A DNA stretch of 64,000 nt from positions 79,203 to 143,202 of the forward strand of contig CAYJPV010000011.1 of assembly GCA_964372095.1 (NCBI GenBank), in the 5' to 3' direction. Shown piece by piece: positions 41,876 to 51,040 of the stretch. How positions within the stretch are numbered: position 1 is the stretch's first letter; each line of letters starts with the position of its first letter. Under the pieces are notes generated by a model, which was not told the origin of the DNA, ran no database searches, and saw only the letters and a program-made list of their open reading frames with translations. The position numbers and the translations under genes are program-made. Source of the stretch: CAYJPV01 sp964372095. GTDB lineage: Bacteria; Acidobacteriota; Vicinamibacteria; Vicinamibacterales; JAKQTR01.

Positions 41876-42751
41876 TCAAACAATCGCCGACCGCGCCTCG
41901 CGCAGCATTCGCCTGGCGAGCACGGTGATGATGTGCCGGCGGTATCCCGCCGACGCCCGCAGATCGTCAATGGGCCGGCACTCCCGGCCACACGCTTCGG
42001 CTGCGCGATCCAGCGTCTCATCAGTCGGCTTCTGGCCCAGAAGCTCTCCTTCGGCCCCGGTCGCACGCATCGCGAACGGCGCCACGGCCCCCATGGCGAT
42101 TCGCGCCTGAGTGACGCAGCCGGTTGCCGGATCGAGCCCGATGTTGACCGCCACGCTGGCGATATCGATCTCCTGGGCGGCGCGCAGCCCGAACGGTGCG
42201 TACCGGCACGCCGAATGCGGCCACGGTTCAGGGACGTGCAGACGCTCCAGGAACTCGTCGGCTGCGATGGCCGTGGTGCGATTCCCGGTGATGAACGACT
42301 CGAGTGTCACCTCCCGGGACCCGCGCGCGCTCGTCAACACCACCGTCGCCCCGAGCGCGATGAGGGCCGGCGGCATATCCGCACAAGGCGACGCGTTGCA
42401 GCAGTTGCCGCCGACGGTCGCCATCGCGCGGATCTGGGGTGACCCGATCTGTCCGGCGGCCGAACAGAGCGCCGGATAGACCGACCGCACATCGGCCGAT
42501 CGCTCGATAGCCTCGATGGTGGTGGCCGCGCCGATGTGCAGGCCGTGGCCACGTTCGTACCGGATGCCTCGCAGGTCTGGCAGCCTTCGCAGGTCGACCA
42601 CGTAGTCCGGGCGGTAGATCTGTTCAGCCATCCAGTTGACGAGGTCGGTGCCGCCGGCCAGCACCCGCGCGTTCGCCTGGTGGGTGGCCAGGAGCGCGGC
42701 CAGTTCCGCAATCGTGGTGGGAGCCAGGTACTCGAATGGAAGCAGGCTCAT
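41876..42751 (-). CDS. molybdenum hydroxylase FAD-binding medium subunit
   Basis: This 291-residue protein has the FAD-binding pattern of CoxM/HcrB relatives: ANARVLAGGTDLVNWM near residue 30, LRGIRYERGHGLHIGAATTI and TVGGNCCNASPCADMPPAL. 4-hydroxybenzoyl-CoA reductase medium subunits carry an inserted loop with an extra [4Fe-4S] cluster; no such insertion is visible here, and the length is that of an ordinary dehydrogenase medium subunit. That argues for an oxidising hydroxylase with a conventional acceptor rather than a ferredoxin-driven reductase. It is first of the three subunit genes. Confidence 0.94.
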   Translation of the reverse strand: MSLLPFEYLAPTTIAELAALLATHQANARVLAGGTDLVNWMAEQIYRPDYVVDLRRLPDLRGIRYERGHGLHIGAATTIEAIERSADVRSVYPALCSAAGQIGSPQIRAMATVGGNCCNASPCADMPPALIALGATVVLTSARGSREVTLESFITGNRTTAIAADEFLERLHVPEPWPHSACRYAPFGLRAAQEIDIASVAVNIGLDPATGCVTQARIAMGAVAPFAMRATGAEGELLGQKPTDETLDRAAEACGRECRPIDDLRASAGYRRHIITVLARRMLREARSAIV

Positions 42752-42814
42752 GACGGTATCCTCATAGCAACCCGGGCACGAATCCGTTCGCGCGGTCCTT
42801 CCGTGGGCGTCGCG

Positions 42815-44116
42815 TCAGCAGTCGCGGCCGTAGATGCGCCGGAAGTCCTCACGGAGTGACTCGCGGAACTGCGGCGCGGCAATCTCGATCAGCATCCGGG
42901 CCCGATCCTTGACGGTGCGGCCTCTGAGGTGCGCGATCCCGTAGTCGGTGATGACGTAGTCGATGTCGTTCCGCGTCGTGCTGACCGCCTGACCCGCGTC
43001 GAGGGCAGCGACGATGCGGGACCGCGTGCCGTCGGATGACGCCGCGGCCAGCGCCAGGATGCTGCGGCCGTTCTTCGCCTTGCGGCAGCCCCGCACGAAG
43101 TCCACCTGTCCCCCGATGCCCGAATACTGGCGGGCCCCCATCATGTCGGCGGCCGCCTGCCCCATGAGGTCCACCGTCAGCGCCGAGTTGATCGAGACGA
43201 TGTTGTCGTTCAGCCCGATGATGTTCGGGTCGTTCGTAAACGACACCGGGTGCATCTCAATCATCGTGTTCAGGTGCATCCACTCATACAGCGCCCGGGT
43301 GCCCATCGCGACGGTCATGATGATCTTCCGGTTCTTGAACGACTTCCGGGCGCAGGTGATGACACCCTGCTCGACGAGATTCATGACGCCGTCGGAGATC
43401 ATCTCGGTGTGAATACCGAGGTCGTTCTTCCCGCTCATGAAGGACAGCACCGCGTCCGGCAGAGCGCCGTAGCCCAGTTGCAGGCACGCCCCGTCGTCGA
43501 TGAGCTGCGCGCAGAACGAGGCGATCGCCTGCTCCGACGCTCCGACCTCCGGCGCCGGAAGCTCGAGGATCGGACCGTCATTCCACACGAAGTGATCGAT
43601 CTCCGAGACATGGAGCGTCGATTCACCGAGAGTGAACGGCATGTTGGGGTTCACTTCGGCGATGACCATCCTGGCGGACTTCGCCGCGGTGTAGTCATAG
43701 CTGACCGATACGCCCATGCTGCAGTTCCCGGCCTTGTCGGGCGGCGTCACCGTCACCATCGCGACGTCAGCAGGAAAGGACCCGTCGGCCAGGATCACGG
43801 GGAAGTCGCCGAAATTGCACGGCGTATAGTCAGCTCGGTCCTCATCCACGGCCTTACGCGTGCTCGGTGCGACGAAGAACGAATTGTGACGAAACGAGCC
43901 CGCATACTGGGGCTGGGTGTAGGTACCACGGCCCGCGGACGCCATCGCCACCAACTCGACGTCGCGCAGCGAGCCGGCCCGGGTCAGCATCGCCTCAATG
44001 AGGTGTTCCGGAGTCCCGCACGCCGATCCCAGCACGACGCGGTCACCGGACTTGATGTGGGCGACCGCGTCGGCGGCCGGCTTGAGACGCTCCTCGTAGA
44101 CGGACTTCCAGTGCAT
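42815..44116 (-). CDS. acetyl-CoA hydrolase/transferase family CoA-transferase
   Basis: This 433-residue protein resembles 4-hydroxybutyrate CoA-transferase and related Cat1-type enzymes. It has an N-terminal Rossmann-like domain (VVLGSACGTPEHLIEAML), the catalytic Glu238 in GIHTEMISDG and a C-terminal GGQVDFVRG followed by DYGIAHLRGRTV. It would transfer CoA from acetyl-CoA or succinyl-CoA to a carboxylic acid intermediate through a glutamyl-CoA thioester. It lies between the alpha/beta hydrolase and the molybdenum hydroxylase genes. Confidence 0.92.
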   Translation of the reverse strand: MHWKSVYEERLKPAADAVAHIKSGDRVVLGSACGTPEHLIEAMLTRAGSLRDVELVAMASAGRGTYTQPQYAGSFRHNSFFVAPSTRKAVDEDRADYTPCNFGDFPVILADGSFPADVAMVTVTPPDKAGNCSMGVSVSYDYTAAKSARMVIAEVNPNMPFTLGESTLHVSEIDHFVWNDGPILELPAPEVGASEQAIASFCAQLIDDGACLQLGYGALPDAVLSFMSGKNDLGIHTEMISDGVMNLVEQGVITCARKSFKNRKIIMTVAMGTRALYEWMHLNTMIEMHPVSFTNDPNIIGLNDNIVSINSALTVDLMGQAAADMMGARQYSGIGGQVDFVRGCRKAKNGRSILALAAASSDGTRSRIVAALDAGQAVSTTRNDIDYVITDYGIAHLRGRTVKDRARMLIEIAAPQFRESLREDFRRIYGRDC

Positions 44117-44182
44117 ACGCCCCTCACTGCCTGGGTCACGGGCGGTCCGGCATCAGCCGGACCGCCGGATCCCGGCCGAACC

Positions 44183-45226
44183 TCACCGCTTCCGGGCCAC
44201 CTTCCGCGCAACGGGCTTCGTCCGCGAATCCGGATACGTGTTCGGGTCGGTGAACGTCGCCTCGCCCGGCACCATCAGCAGGTACTCACCCATGGCCAGG
44301 TCGAGTTCGTGCCCGGTCGTGCCGACGTACGCCTCGGGATCCTTGAGGAACTCCACCACCGCAGCGGCGTACTCCTGCGGGTAGTCCAGCCAGCCCATGA
44401 TGCCGGCGCCGTAGATGACCCTGAATCGTTTGATCTTCGACTTCTGGTACGACGCGGCCTGCACGATGGTCTCGAAGAGCGGCTTCTTCACGACGTCGCG
44501 GCTGCCAATCAGGTGCAGGCTCGGCTGCGTGCAGAATCGCAGCGCCCGTTTCAGGTCGAACCCGAGCAGGACGGTCAGGGCATCTGCCCCGCCCTTGTCG
44601 TAGTGCAGGAGGTTCGCGATTGCCGCACGCTGGATGTACTCGAGTTTCGAATCAGGGTTCTCTCGTACCTGCTCTATCCAGTACTCGAGCATGTGGCTGC
44701 CGTCGGCTTTGCGCTGCAGCAACGCCCCTTCGTAACCGATGACGTCGCCCGGCTGGAGCACCTTCACGTACGGCGCCTGATTCTGGCCGATCATTCTCCG
44801 GTAGGCGTACTTCTTCTTCCGCAGCGCCTCGTCATAGATCGCCAGTCCCCCGTAGCACATGGCGCCGCAGCGATTCTTGTGCCGGGCATCGAGGTCGGCC
44901 ATGATCAGCGACCCTGTGTGCATCCCCCCGAAATGCGCCTTCTCGATGCCGAGGGCGTCCATCGCACGCACCACGGAGTCGGTGAAGTCCGAGAACTCCC
45001 ACGCGTCCGGCGCGGGCTGCGAAAACCCGAAGCCCAACGTGTCGAAGGCGTACACCTTGTAGTGCTGGGCCAGCAGCGGAATGACACCCTCGAACTCGAA
45101 ACTATTCCACCAGGACTGGTGGAGCAGGATCAGCGGCTCTCCTGTCCCCATCGTCTCGTAGTACATCTGCAGGCCATCGCCCAGGTTGGCATATCCCCGC
45201 TCCACACACCGCAGATTCGTCGCCAT
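44183..45226 (-). CDS. alpha/beta hydrolase fold protein with an altered catalytic triad
   Basis: This 347-residue protein has a typical alpha/beta hydrolase order: PLILLHQSWWNSFEF, VYAFDTLGFGFSQP, then the nucleophile elbow and a cap domain. At the elbow it reads GGMHTGS: His103 takes the place of the usual Ser (G-x-S-x-G). At the C-terminal His position it reads YGAGIMGWLDYP, with Ile276 where His is expected. The acid Asp244 (GSRD) remains. It is therefore unlikely to be a normal serine hydrolase; a lyase, decarboxylase or binding role is possible. Its tail (about residues 300-347) is basic and unlike the family. AAGGAG is well placed before the ATG. Confidence 0.85.
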   Translation of the reverse strand: MATNLRCVERGYANLGDGLQMYYETMGTGEPLILLHQSWWNSFEFEGVIPLLAQHYKVYAFDTLGFGFSQPAPDAWEFSDFTDSVVRAMDALGIEKAHFGGMHTGSLIMADLDARHKNRCGAMCYGGLAIYDEALRKKKYAYRRMIGQNQAPYVKVLQPGDVIGYEGALLQRKADGSHMLEYWIEQVRENPDSKLEYIQRAAIANLLHYDKGGADALTVLLGFDLKRALRFCTQPSLHLIGSRDVVKKPLFETIVQAASYQKSKIKRFRVIYGAGIMGWLDYPQEYAAAVVEFLKDPEAYVGTTGHELDLAMGEYLLMVPGEATFTDPNTYPDSRTKPVARKVARKR

Positions 45227-45279
45227 GCAGCCACTCCTTCTCGTTGGAGCCTGGAGGTTCAGGCTCCGGATACCATGCC

Positions 45280-46500
45280 CTACGCGTGCGCCCTTGACTG
45301 GGCGTCGGATCGCAGCGCCGATGCGGCGACCAGGGTCACGAAGATGAGTCCACTCACCAGCAGAAACGGCACCTGGTAGCCGCCGGTCCGATCGAACAGC
45401 CAGCCCGTGATCCAGGGACCCAGTCCGCCGCCAATGGCGTCCAGCACCGTTCGTGTCCCCAGCACCCGTCCCGCCGCCTTCAAGCCGAACGCGTTCATCG
45501 TCAGGAGCTGCAGCAGGGTGTAGATGCCGCCCCATCCCAGTCCGAAGCACACCACGAACGGCCAGAACAGCGCCTCGCTCATCGAGGCCAGCGCCAGGCT
45601 GCCCGTCAACATGATCCCGAGGTTCACGAGGAGCACGCGTTTGTGGTCGAACAGATCGGCCAGGTAACCAAACAGAAACTTCCCGGTGAGGCCCATCAGG
45701 AAAAGCCATGACAGGCCACGCGCCGCCGTCGGCACGTCGAACCCCTGGCCGCGCAGGTGCAGGAACAGGTGCGACGAAATCCCGAGGATGGCGTAGAAGG
45801 TCATCGACCCGGCCGCGGCGATGATCCAGAACGTGCGGGTGCGCACGGCATCGCGGTATTCCATACCCTGGGCCACGGCCGGGGCGCCCGGGGGCGCCGC
45901 TTCGCCGCCGTAGGGCAGCAACCCCATGTCTGACGGGCGTTCCCGGACGAGAAACAGAATCACGAGGAGCAGGGCGGCGGGAAACACCGCGTAGAGCATG
46001 AGGCTGATCCGCCACCCGTACAGGCCCACCAGCCAGGCTCCCAGGGCCGGAAACAAGGCGCCGCCCATGCTCGTCCCGACCATGGCGAGGCCCGTCGCCG
46101 TGCCTCGCTTCTTCACGAACCAGCGGGAGACGAGGATGACCGCCATGACAATGCCGCACGACGCGAGCACGCCGGCAAACAGGACGTGGATCGCGTACAT
46201 GTGCGCGACGTTGCCGATCTGCCCGTAGAGCAGCAGCGCGATGGCGAGCAGCGTGGCGCCCCCCGCCATCAGCCACTTGACGCCGTACTTGTCGGCGATC
46301 GCACCGGCGATCGGCGACAGGACGCCGGCCAGCCCCATCGTCAGGAGATCCCGGAACTTCAGCGTGCCGCGACTCCAGCCGAAGTCCCGGAGCATCGACT
46401 CGTCGAACACCGTGATGCCCGCGAACGTCAGACCGTTCGTCACCAGCAGCGTGAAGAAGGCCGTCCCCGCGATCACCCACCCGTAGAACACGCGCCTCAC
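45280..46500 (-). CDS. MFS transporter, monocarboxylate/oxalate-formate type
   Basis: This 406-residue protein has 12 predicted membrane helices. Marks of the monocarboxylate-transporter-like group of MFS carriers are FYGWVIAGTAFF at the start, DFGWSRGTLK after helix 1, and GAIADKYGVKWLMAGG between helices 2 and 3. It probably imports an organic acid substrate of the surrounding pathway. The start is GTG at 46500 with GGAG eight bases upstream, two bases from the stop of the hydantoinase-like gene, so the genes are tightly linked. Confidence 0.92.
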   Translation of the reverse strand: MRRVFYGWVIAGTAFFTLLVTNGLTFAGITVFDESMLRDFGWSRGTLKFRDLLTMGLAGVLSPIAGAIADKYGVKWLMAGGATLLAIALLLYGQIGNVAHMYAIHVLFAGVLASCGIVMAVILVSRWFVKKRGTATGLAMVGTSMGGALFPALGAWLVGLYGWRISLMLYAVFPAALLLVILFLVRERPSDMGLLPYGGEAAPPGAPAVAQGMEYRDAVRTRTFWIIAAAGSMTFYAILGISSHLFLHLRGQGFDVPTAARGLSWLFLMGLTGKFLFGYLADLFDHKRVLLVNLGIMLTGSLALASMSEALFWPFVVCFGLGWGGIYTLLQLLTMNAFGLKAAGRVLGTRTVLDAIGGGLGPWITGWLFDRTGGYQVPFLLVSGLIFVTLVAASALRSDAQSRAHA

Positions 46501-46502
46501 GG

Positions 46503-47924
46503 TCAGCTCCGCCGCAGGAACTGGCCACCCGCCGCGCCCTGCGGGGCCCCGCCCTGGAAGACCACGCGGCCGCGCAGCATGGTGATGACGGGCCACCCGG
46601 CGAAGGACTGCCCCTCGAACGGGCTGAAGTCCTGCGCCGAGTTCAGCGACTCGACCGTCACGGGCCGCTTCGTGTCCATGTCGACGATGGCGAGGTCGGC
46701 ATCGCTGCCGATGGCAATTGCCCCCTTCTTCGGATACAGGCCGAAGTACCGCGCCGGGTTGCTGGACACCAGTTCGACCGCGCGCTGAATAGGCAGGCCG
46801 CGCTTCTGCACACCTTCCGTGAGCAGCACGGGATACAAGAATCCGGTGCCGCCGAATCCCGGCCACGCCGCCCAGAAGTCCCCGTCCTTCTTGTCCTTGG
46901 TCAGGCAGGCATGGTCGCTGACAACTGTCGCCACGTGCCCGTCGAGCAGGGCCTTCCACAGGATCTCCTGATCCTGGGGCGTCCGGATGGGCGGATTGAC
47001 CTTGCCGAGCCGTCCGCCGGCGTTGGCCCAGTTCAGCATGAGGTGATGGAGTGTGGCCTCGAGCAGGATGTCGTCATCCGGGTACCGGCGCTTCACCTCG
47101 ATGCCCTTCTGGATCGCGGGGCCGCTCGAGAGGTGGAGGAGATTGACCGCACACCCCGCGGCATGCGAGAGGACGACCGCCTCTTCGATCGCCAGTTCTT
47201 CGCTCAACGTCGGGCGCGCGTTGCTGTACGCTTCGAGCCCTTCTCCGCCCTGGGCCTTCACGCGGGCAATGAACGTCCGGATCAACTCCGGGTTTTCGCA
47301 GTGCAGGCTCAGCGAGATGCGGCGGTCGCGGGCCTTCGATTCCGCCGCCGCGCGCTCCATGATCTCGTAGAGGTACCCGAGGTCGTAGTCGTCCGACATC
47401 GTGTATTCCTTGCCTTTCGTCGAATCCGACGACAGGGTCAAGGACTTGTAGAACATGTAGAGCTTGAACGACCCGACACCCTGGTCAACGAGCCAGCCGA
47501 TCTCGTCCAGGTGCCCGTTGGTCATCGGCGCGATGTGGTACGAGTAGTCGCAGCGGAAGTGCCCGGCCGACAGCCCCAGCACCTCGGGAAAGATGTCCTT
47601 GTAGGACCCTGTCTTGTTGAGATAGTGCGAGCCGGTCCGGAAGTAACTGATCATCGTCGTCGTGCCGCCGGCCACGGCCGACGTCGATTCCGACAACGCA
47701 TCGGCGCTGAAGGGGCGGTAGATTCCGATATGGCTGTGCGAGTCGACGGCGCCGGGCAGCACGTGACGGCCCCGCGCGTCGATCACGTCGGCGCCGTCCG
47801 ACACCTGGAGCGTATCGGCGATCGCCGCGATCTTCCCGTCTCGGATGCCGAGGTTGAGGCATTGCGGACCCAGGCCCGGCAAGACCACGCTGCCGTTCAG
47901 TACAACGACGTCGAATCGACTCAT
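46503..47924 (-). CDS. hydantoinase/dihydropyrimidinase-like cyclic amidohydrolase
   Basis: This 473-residue amidohydrolase has the metal site of the dihydropyrimidinase group: His63 and His65 (DSHSHIG), the Lys that becomes carboxylated, Lys154 (GSFKLYMFYK), later His residues (LSLHCENPE, NLLHLSSG) and the catalytic Asp in VSDHACL. Such enzymes hydrolyse cyclic amides, ureas or imides (hydantoin, dihydrouracil, allantoin) to the open N-carbamoyl or amide acid. It is directly after the GntR regulator, so it is a likely early step in the regulated pathway. GAGGGGG precedes the ATG. Confidence 0.9.
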   Translation of the reverse strand: MSRFDVVVLNGSVVLPGLGPQCLNLGIRDGKIAAIADTLQVSDGADVIDARGRHVLPGAVDSHSHIGIYRPFSADALSESTSAVAGGTTTMISYFRTGSHYLNKTGSYKDIFPEVLGLSAGHFRCDYSYHIAPMTNGHLDEIGWLVDQGVGSFKLYMFYKSLTLSSDSTKGKEYTMSDDYDLGYLYEIMERAAAESKARDRRISLSLHCENPELIRTFIARVKAQGGEGLEAYSNARPTLSEELAIEEAVVLSHAAGCAVNLLHLSSGPAIQKGIEVKRRYPDDDILLEATLHHLMLNWANAGGRLGKVNPPIRTPQDQEILWKALLDGHVATVVSDHACLTKDKKDGDFWAAWPGFGGTGFLYPVLLTEGVQKRGLPIQRAVELVSSNPARYFGLYPKKGAIAIGSDADLAIVDMDTKRPVTVESLNSAQDFSPFEGQSFAGWPVITMLRGRVVFQGGAPQGAAGGQFLRRS

Positions 47925-47956
47925 GCGGCGCCCCCTCTCGGGGAGTGCCCCCAGGC

Positions 47957-48769
47957 TTATCGGGTCTTTCGCGGCCGCGCGAACGACCAACGCGCCTCAG
48001 GGTGCTCCCGGTTTAGATGCACTTTCATCGCGTAAATGTCACTGCGGTAGTGGATGTGTACGCGCTCGACCACTTTGGCGTGGTCGGTGCGGACCACCCG
48101 TTCGACAGCCAGCAGCGGGGCACCCACCTTCGTGTTGAGCAATCGCGCCAGGCGGGCGTCAGCCAGCGATGCGCGAACGGTCTGCTCCGCGTCTCGCAGG
48201 GGAATCCCGAGTTTCTGTTCGATGACTCGCAGAATGACGCCCTTCCAGTCGCTGCGGCTGAGCCGCCGGCCGATGTCGCCGGGCAGTTCGTTGACGATGT
48301 GGCTGTAGGGCTCGCCGTGGTGCAACCGGATGCGCGTCGCACGAATGATGGGCGACCCCGGCTCGATCCCGAACAGCGCCGCATCGTCTGGAGCGGCCTT
48401 GACCGTCTTGACGTCGAGCACCTTGACCGGGTTCTGACCCAACGAAATGATATCTTCGAGGGAGCCCTCCACTTTCAGGGCGCCGATGAAGGGCCGGTAC
48501 TCGCTGACGAACGTGCCTCGGCCCACCTCCCGTCGGATCAGCCCTTCTTCCTCGAGCAACCGGAGCGCCTGACGTACGGTGATCCGGCTGATGCCGTACT
48601 CCTCGACCAGGTCAACCTCTGTGGGCAGGCGATCTCCGGTGCGGAGTTCGCGGGAGATAATCTTCTCGCTCAGGAGCGTCGCGAGCTGGTAGTAGAGCGG
48701 GACGCTGCGGTCAACGAACTTCGGCGTCTCGGTGCGGCCGGGGCTGGTGTCGGCGTGGTGTCGGGCCAA
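47957..48769 (-). CDS. GntR family regulator, HutC/UTRA type
   Basis: This 270-residue protein has an N-terminal winged helix (residues about 20-90: LYYQLATLLSEKIISREL, GISRITVRQALRLLEEEGLI, VGRGTFVS) and a C-terminal UTRA ligand domain (about 105-250). HutC-type regulators bind a pathway metabolite, often a carboxylate or sugar derivative, and release the operator. It is the only dedicated transcription regulator in the window and sits inside the 19-gene run, so it is the natural candidate to control it. AT-rich palindromes upstream of the run (53200-53306) are possible targets. Confidence 0.93.
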   Translation of the reverse strand: MARHHADTSPGRTETPKFVDRSVPLYYQLATLLSEKIISRELRTGDRLPTEVDLVEEYGISRITVRQALRLLEEEGLIRREVGRGTFVSEYRPFIGALKVEGSLEDIISLGQNPVKVLDVKTVKAAPDDAALFGIEPGSPIIRATRIRLHHGEPYSHIVNELPGDIGRRLSRSDWKGVILRVIEQKLGIPLRDAEQTVRASLADARLARLLNTKVGAPLLAVERVVRTDHAKVVERVHIHYRSDIYAMKVHLNREHPEARWSFARPRKTR

Positions 48770-48794
48770 GGCGGTTCTCCGTTCCTTCGTGCGG

Positions 48795-50222
48795 TTACCG
48801 GGCCGCCGGGCGCGCGAGGGCCAGACCGGCCATCACATCGGCGAGCGGCAGTTCAGTCATGCGCACGATAGTATCCGCCAAACACCGTGCCGCGTCCGCT
48901 GGCATCGCGCGGTCCGCGTTTGCCAGGAACTTCACGGTCAGTTCCTCCACACTCAGAGGATTGCCCGGGCCACCCCGGTTCACGAGCACTGACGCCCGAT
49001 GGTCACCGCCGTCCGCAGTCCGGATCTGCAGGACCGCAGGGAACTGGTTCGGGAAGATCGCGTCGCACTCCGCGTTCGGGACGACGCGCACCTTGGCTGC
49101 CAGATCGAGGTACCGAGGATCGTGGACATGGTCGTCGGTGAAGTCCTCCAGAGACAGGCCGAGACCACCGCCCCCCAGGAGGGCCGCCGCCACCGTGAAA
49201 GGCCCGCTGAACTGGGCGTGGTAACCCGACTGGGGCCTGGCCTTGAGATCCTCTGGTTCGCCAATCGTACGAACCGTCGGCGTGGGGACTCCCAGTTCGA
49301 TGTCGACAATCGATGCGACGTCAAGGCCGGGGCGGAGACGCAAGGCCGCATCGATGCCGGCATGCGTGAAGTGGTTGGCGGGATACGGCTTGTAGAAGAT
49401 GTCGGGCAGGCACCAGGTCTCGCCGAGGCCATCCGTCAGTTCGTGAACGTGGAACTGGCCGCTGCAGAAAGCCTGATAGAACCCGAAACGCCCTTCGAGG
49501 GCCGACACGGGCCCGGTAAATCCCGCCGCCGCCATCTGCGCCGCGATGATGCCCGCATGGGCCGCCCACCCGCAGTGCATACGTTTGACGGAGCCGCCGG
49601 CCCGGTTGCCCTCGATGATACCGGAGCCCATGGACGCGGCGATGCCGAGCGCGTGGCCGATCCCGTCGGCGTCAAGACCGTAGAGTTTGGCCGCGACGAC
49701 GGCGCAGGCCAGGGTGCCGCAGATCGACGTGGCATGCCAGCCCCGCTCGAAGAAAACGGAGTTGCCCAGTTCACGGTCGTACCCCGCCATGCCCGTGCGG
49801 ATACAGATTTCGTAGCCCGCGGCAGCCGCCGCGACCACATCCGTGGCCGACGCCTGAGTCGCTTCACCGACCGCGAGCGCTGCCGGCACGATGGACGCGC
49901 TCGGATGGAGCACTGATGGCAGGTGCGTGTCGTCGTAGTCCAGGGAGTGGGCGAGCACGCCGTTGACGAATGCCGCCGCGGGCGCCGGCAGCCGTCCGGG
50001 GTGGCCGATGACCGTGGCCTCGCTGCCCCCCCCCCACGCGACGGCCACCCGCGTCGCCATCGCGCTGGTGTCGAGGGCCGTGGCCGCGACACAAATGCCC
50101 AGCGTATCCAGCACGCGATGCGTGAAGCTCTCGACGACCGCACGGGGCAGGCTGGCGAACGTCGTGGCCGCGGCAAACGCCGCCATCGTCTGCAGAGGCG
50201 TGGCTGCGGGCGGAGTGGTCAT
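48795..50222 (-). CDS. MmgE/PrpD family protein
   Basis: This 475-residue protein has the two-domain PrpD pattern: LAHSLDYDDTHLPSVLHPSA with the conserved Asp-Asp-Thr-His segment, GLDADGIGHALGIAASMGSG, SVKRMHCGWAAHAGIIAAQM and YKPYPANHFTHAGIDAAL. The family includes 2-methylcitrate dehydratase, cis-aconitate decarboxylase and iminodisuccinate epimerase, which all work on tricarboxylic or dicarboxylic acids. It overlaps the cyclase gene by four bases and is the end of a tightly coupled four-gene unit with a CoA-transferase and a CitE-like lyase. Confidence 0.9.
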   Translation of the reverse strand: MTTPPAATPLQTMAAFAAATTFASLPRAVVESFTHRVLDTLGICVAATALDTSAMATRVAVAWGGGSEATVIGHPGRLPAPAAAFVNGVLAHSLDYDDTHLPSVLHPSASIVPAALAVGEATQASATDVVAAAAAGYEICIRTGMAGYDRELGNSVFFERGWHATSICGTLACAVVAAKLYGLDADGIGHALGIAASMGSGIIEGNRAGGSVKRMHCGWAAHAGIIAAQMAAAGFTGPVSALEGRFGFYQAFCSGQFHVHELTDGLGETWCLPDIFYKPYPANHFTHAGIDAALRLRPGLDVASIVDIELGVPTPTVRTIGEPEDLKARPQSGYHAQFSGPFTVAAALLGGGGLGLSLEDFTDDHVHDPRYLDLAAKVRVVPNAECDAIFPNQFPAVLQIRTADGGDHRASVLVNRGGPGNPLSVEELTVKFLANADRAMPADAARCLADTIVRMTELPLADVMAGLALARPAAR

Positions 50223-51040
50223 GCGACCACCGCGACGGGGCGTACCGGAACGCCTGTGGCACCAACGACCTTGAGCGGCGTCACGACAAAGAGGAACTCA
50301 CTGACGCCGTCACGGGCCAGTTCCGTCAGGTTCAGGACTTCGATGATGTGAATGCCCTCTTCCACCAGGAGTGTTCTATGCACCGGCAGCAGGGCGTGGC
50401 CGATCTTCGGGTGGATACACTCGTACGCGATCGTCTCCGCTCCCGTGAGCCTGGCCTTGTGATCGCTGATCCAGACCGCCGCGCTCTCGTCCGGACCCGG
50501 CACGCCGTGGTGGTGGCCGACGAAGGTCTCCGGGTCTTTCCAGTGCAGTGGCCACCCGGAGCGCACGAGGACCGCGTCGCCGGCGTGGACGCTGACCTGC
50601 TGCCGCGCCGCCGCCCGCTCCAGATCGTCGGCCGTGATCGGGGTCCCCGGGGCCAGCACGTCCACGCCGTGGAGGGCGGGGATGTCGAGCATGACTCCGC
50701 GGCAGAACATCAAGGGGATCGTCTCCACGCCAAGCACCTTGAACCGGCCGCCGGTCTGAGCGGCAGCCGCGTCGTGCCCGCCGAACAGCAGGCCCTGGTG
50801 CGACACGTGGCAGAGCGCGTCAATGTGCGTGCCCGTGTGACCGCCCATCAGCATCATCTCGTTGGAGGCGGACCCGCCATCCGCGCGCACCATGTCCCCA
50901 TGGCGCCGCTGGAGGGCTAGTTTGTAGCCGGGATGGTTGGGCGAAACGGGCATCCCCTGTTCCAGCGGCTGGGCGAGATCGTAGATGCGGGCCCCCGCGA
51001 ACCGCTCCCACAACGGGGCGTCCGGCGTACGCTGTGTCAT
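50219..51040 (-). CDS. cyclase family metal-dependent hydrolase (kynurenine formamidase/isatin hydrolase type)
   Basis: This 273-residue protein carries the hallmark HTGTHIDAL (residues about 68-76), together with VSPNHPGYK, the GGHDAA segment and HRTLLVEEGIHIIEVLNL near the C-terminus. The family binds Mn or Zn and hydrolyses formamides, lactams or lactones; isatin hydrolase opens the isatin ring. With the hydantoinase-like gene this gives two ring or amide hydrolases in the block. The gene is overlapped by four bases on both sides, so translation is coupled through the unit. Confidence 0.9.
   Translation of the reverse strand: MTQRTPDAPLWERFAGARIYDLAQPLEQGMPVSPNHPGYKLALQRRHGDMVRADGGSASNEMMLMGGHTGTHIDALCHVSHQGLLFGGHDAAAAQTGGRFKVLGVETIPLMFCRGVMLDIPALHGVDVLAPGTPITADDLERAAARQQVSVHAGDAVLVRSGWPLHWKDPETFVGHHHGVPGPDESAAVWISDHKARLTGAETIAYECIHPKIGHALLPVHRTLLVEEGIHIIEVLNLTELARDGVSEFLFVVTPLKVVGATGVPVRPVAVVA

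Noticed and set aside
41876..42751. 4-hydroxybenzoyl-CoA reductase as the identity of the molybdenum hydroxylase
   Set aside because: The medium subunit lacks the inserted [4Fe-4S] loop and there is no benzoyl-CoA pathway gene nearby, so only a family-level name is given.
42752..42814. Extra small gene or promoter between the CoA-transferase and the hydroxylase genes
   Set aside because: Only 63 bp, with no good start plus ribosome site and no AT-rich island.
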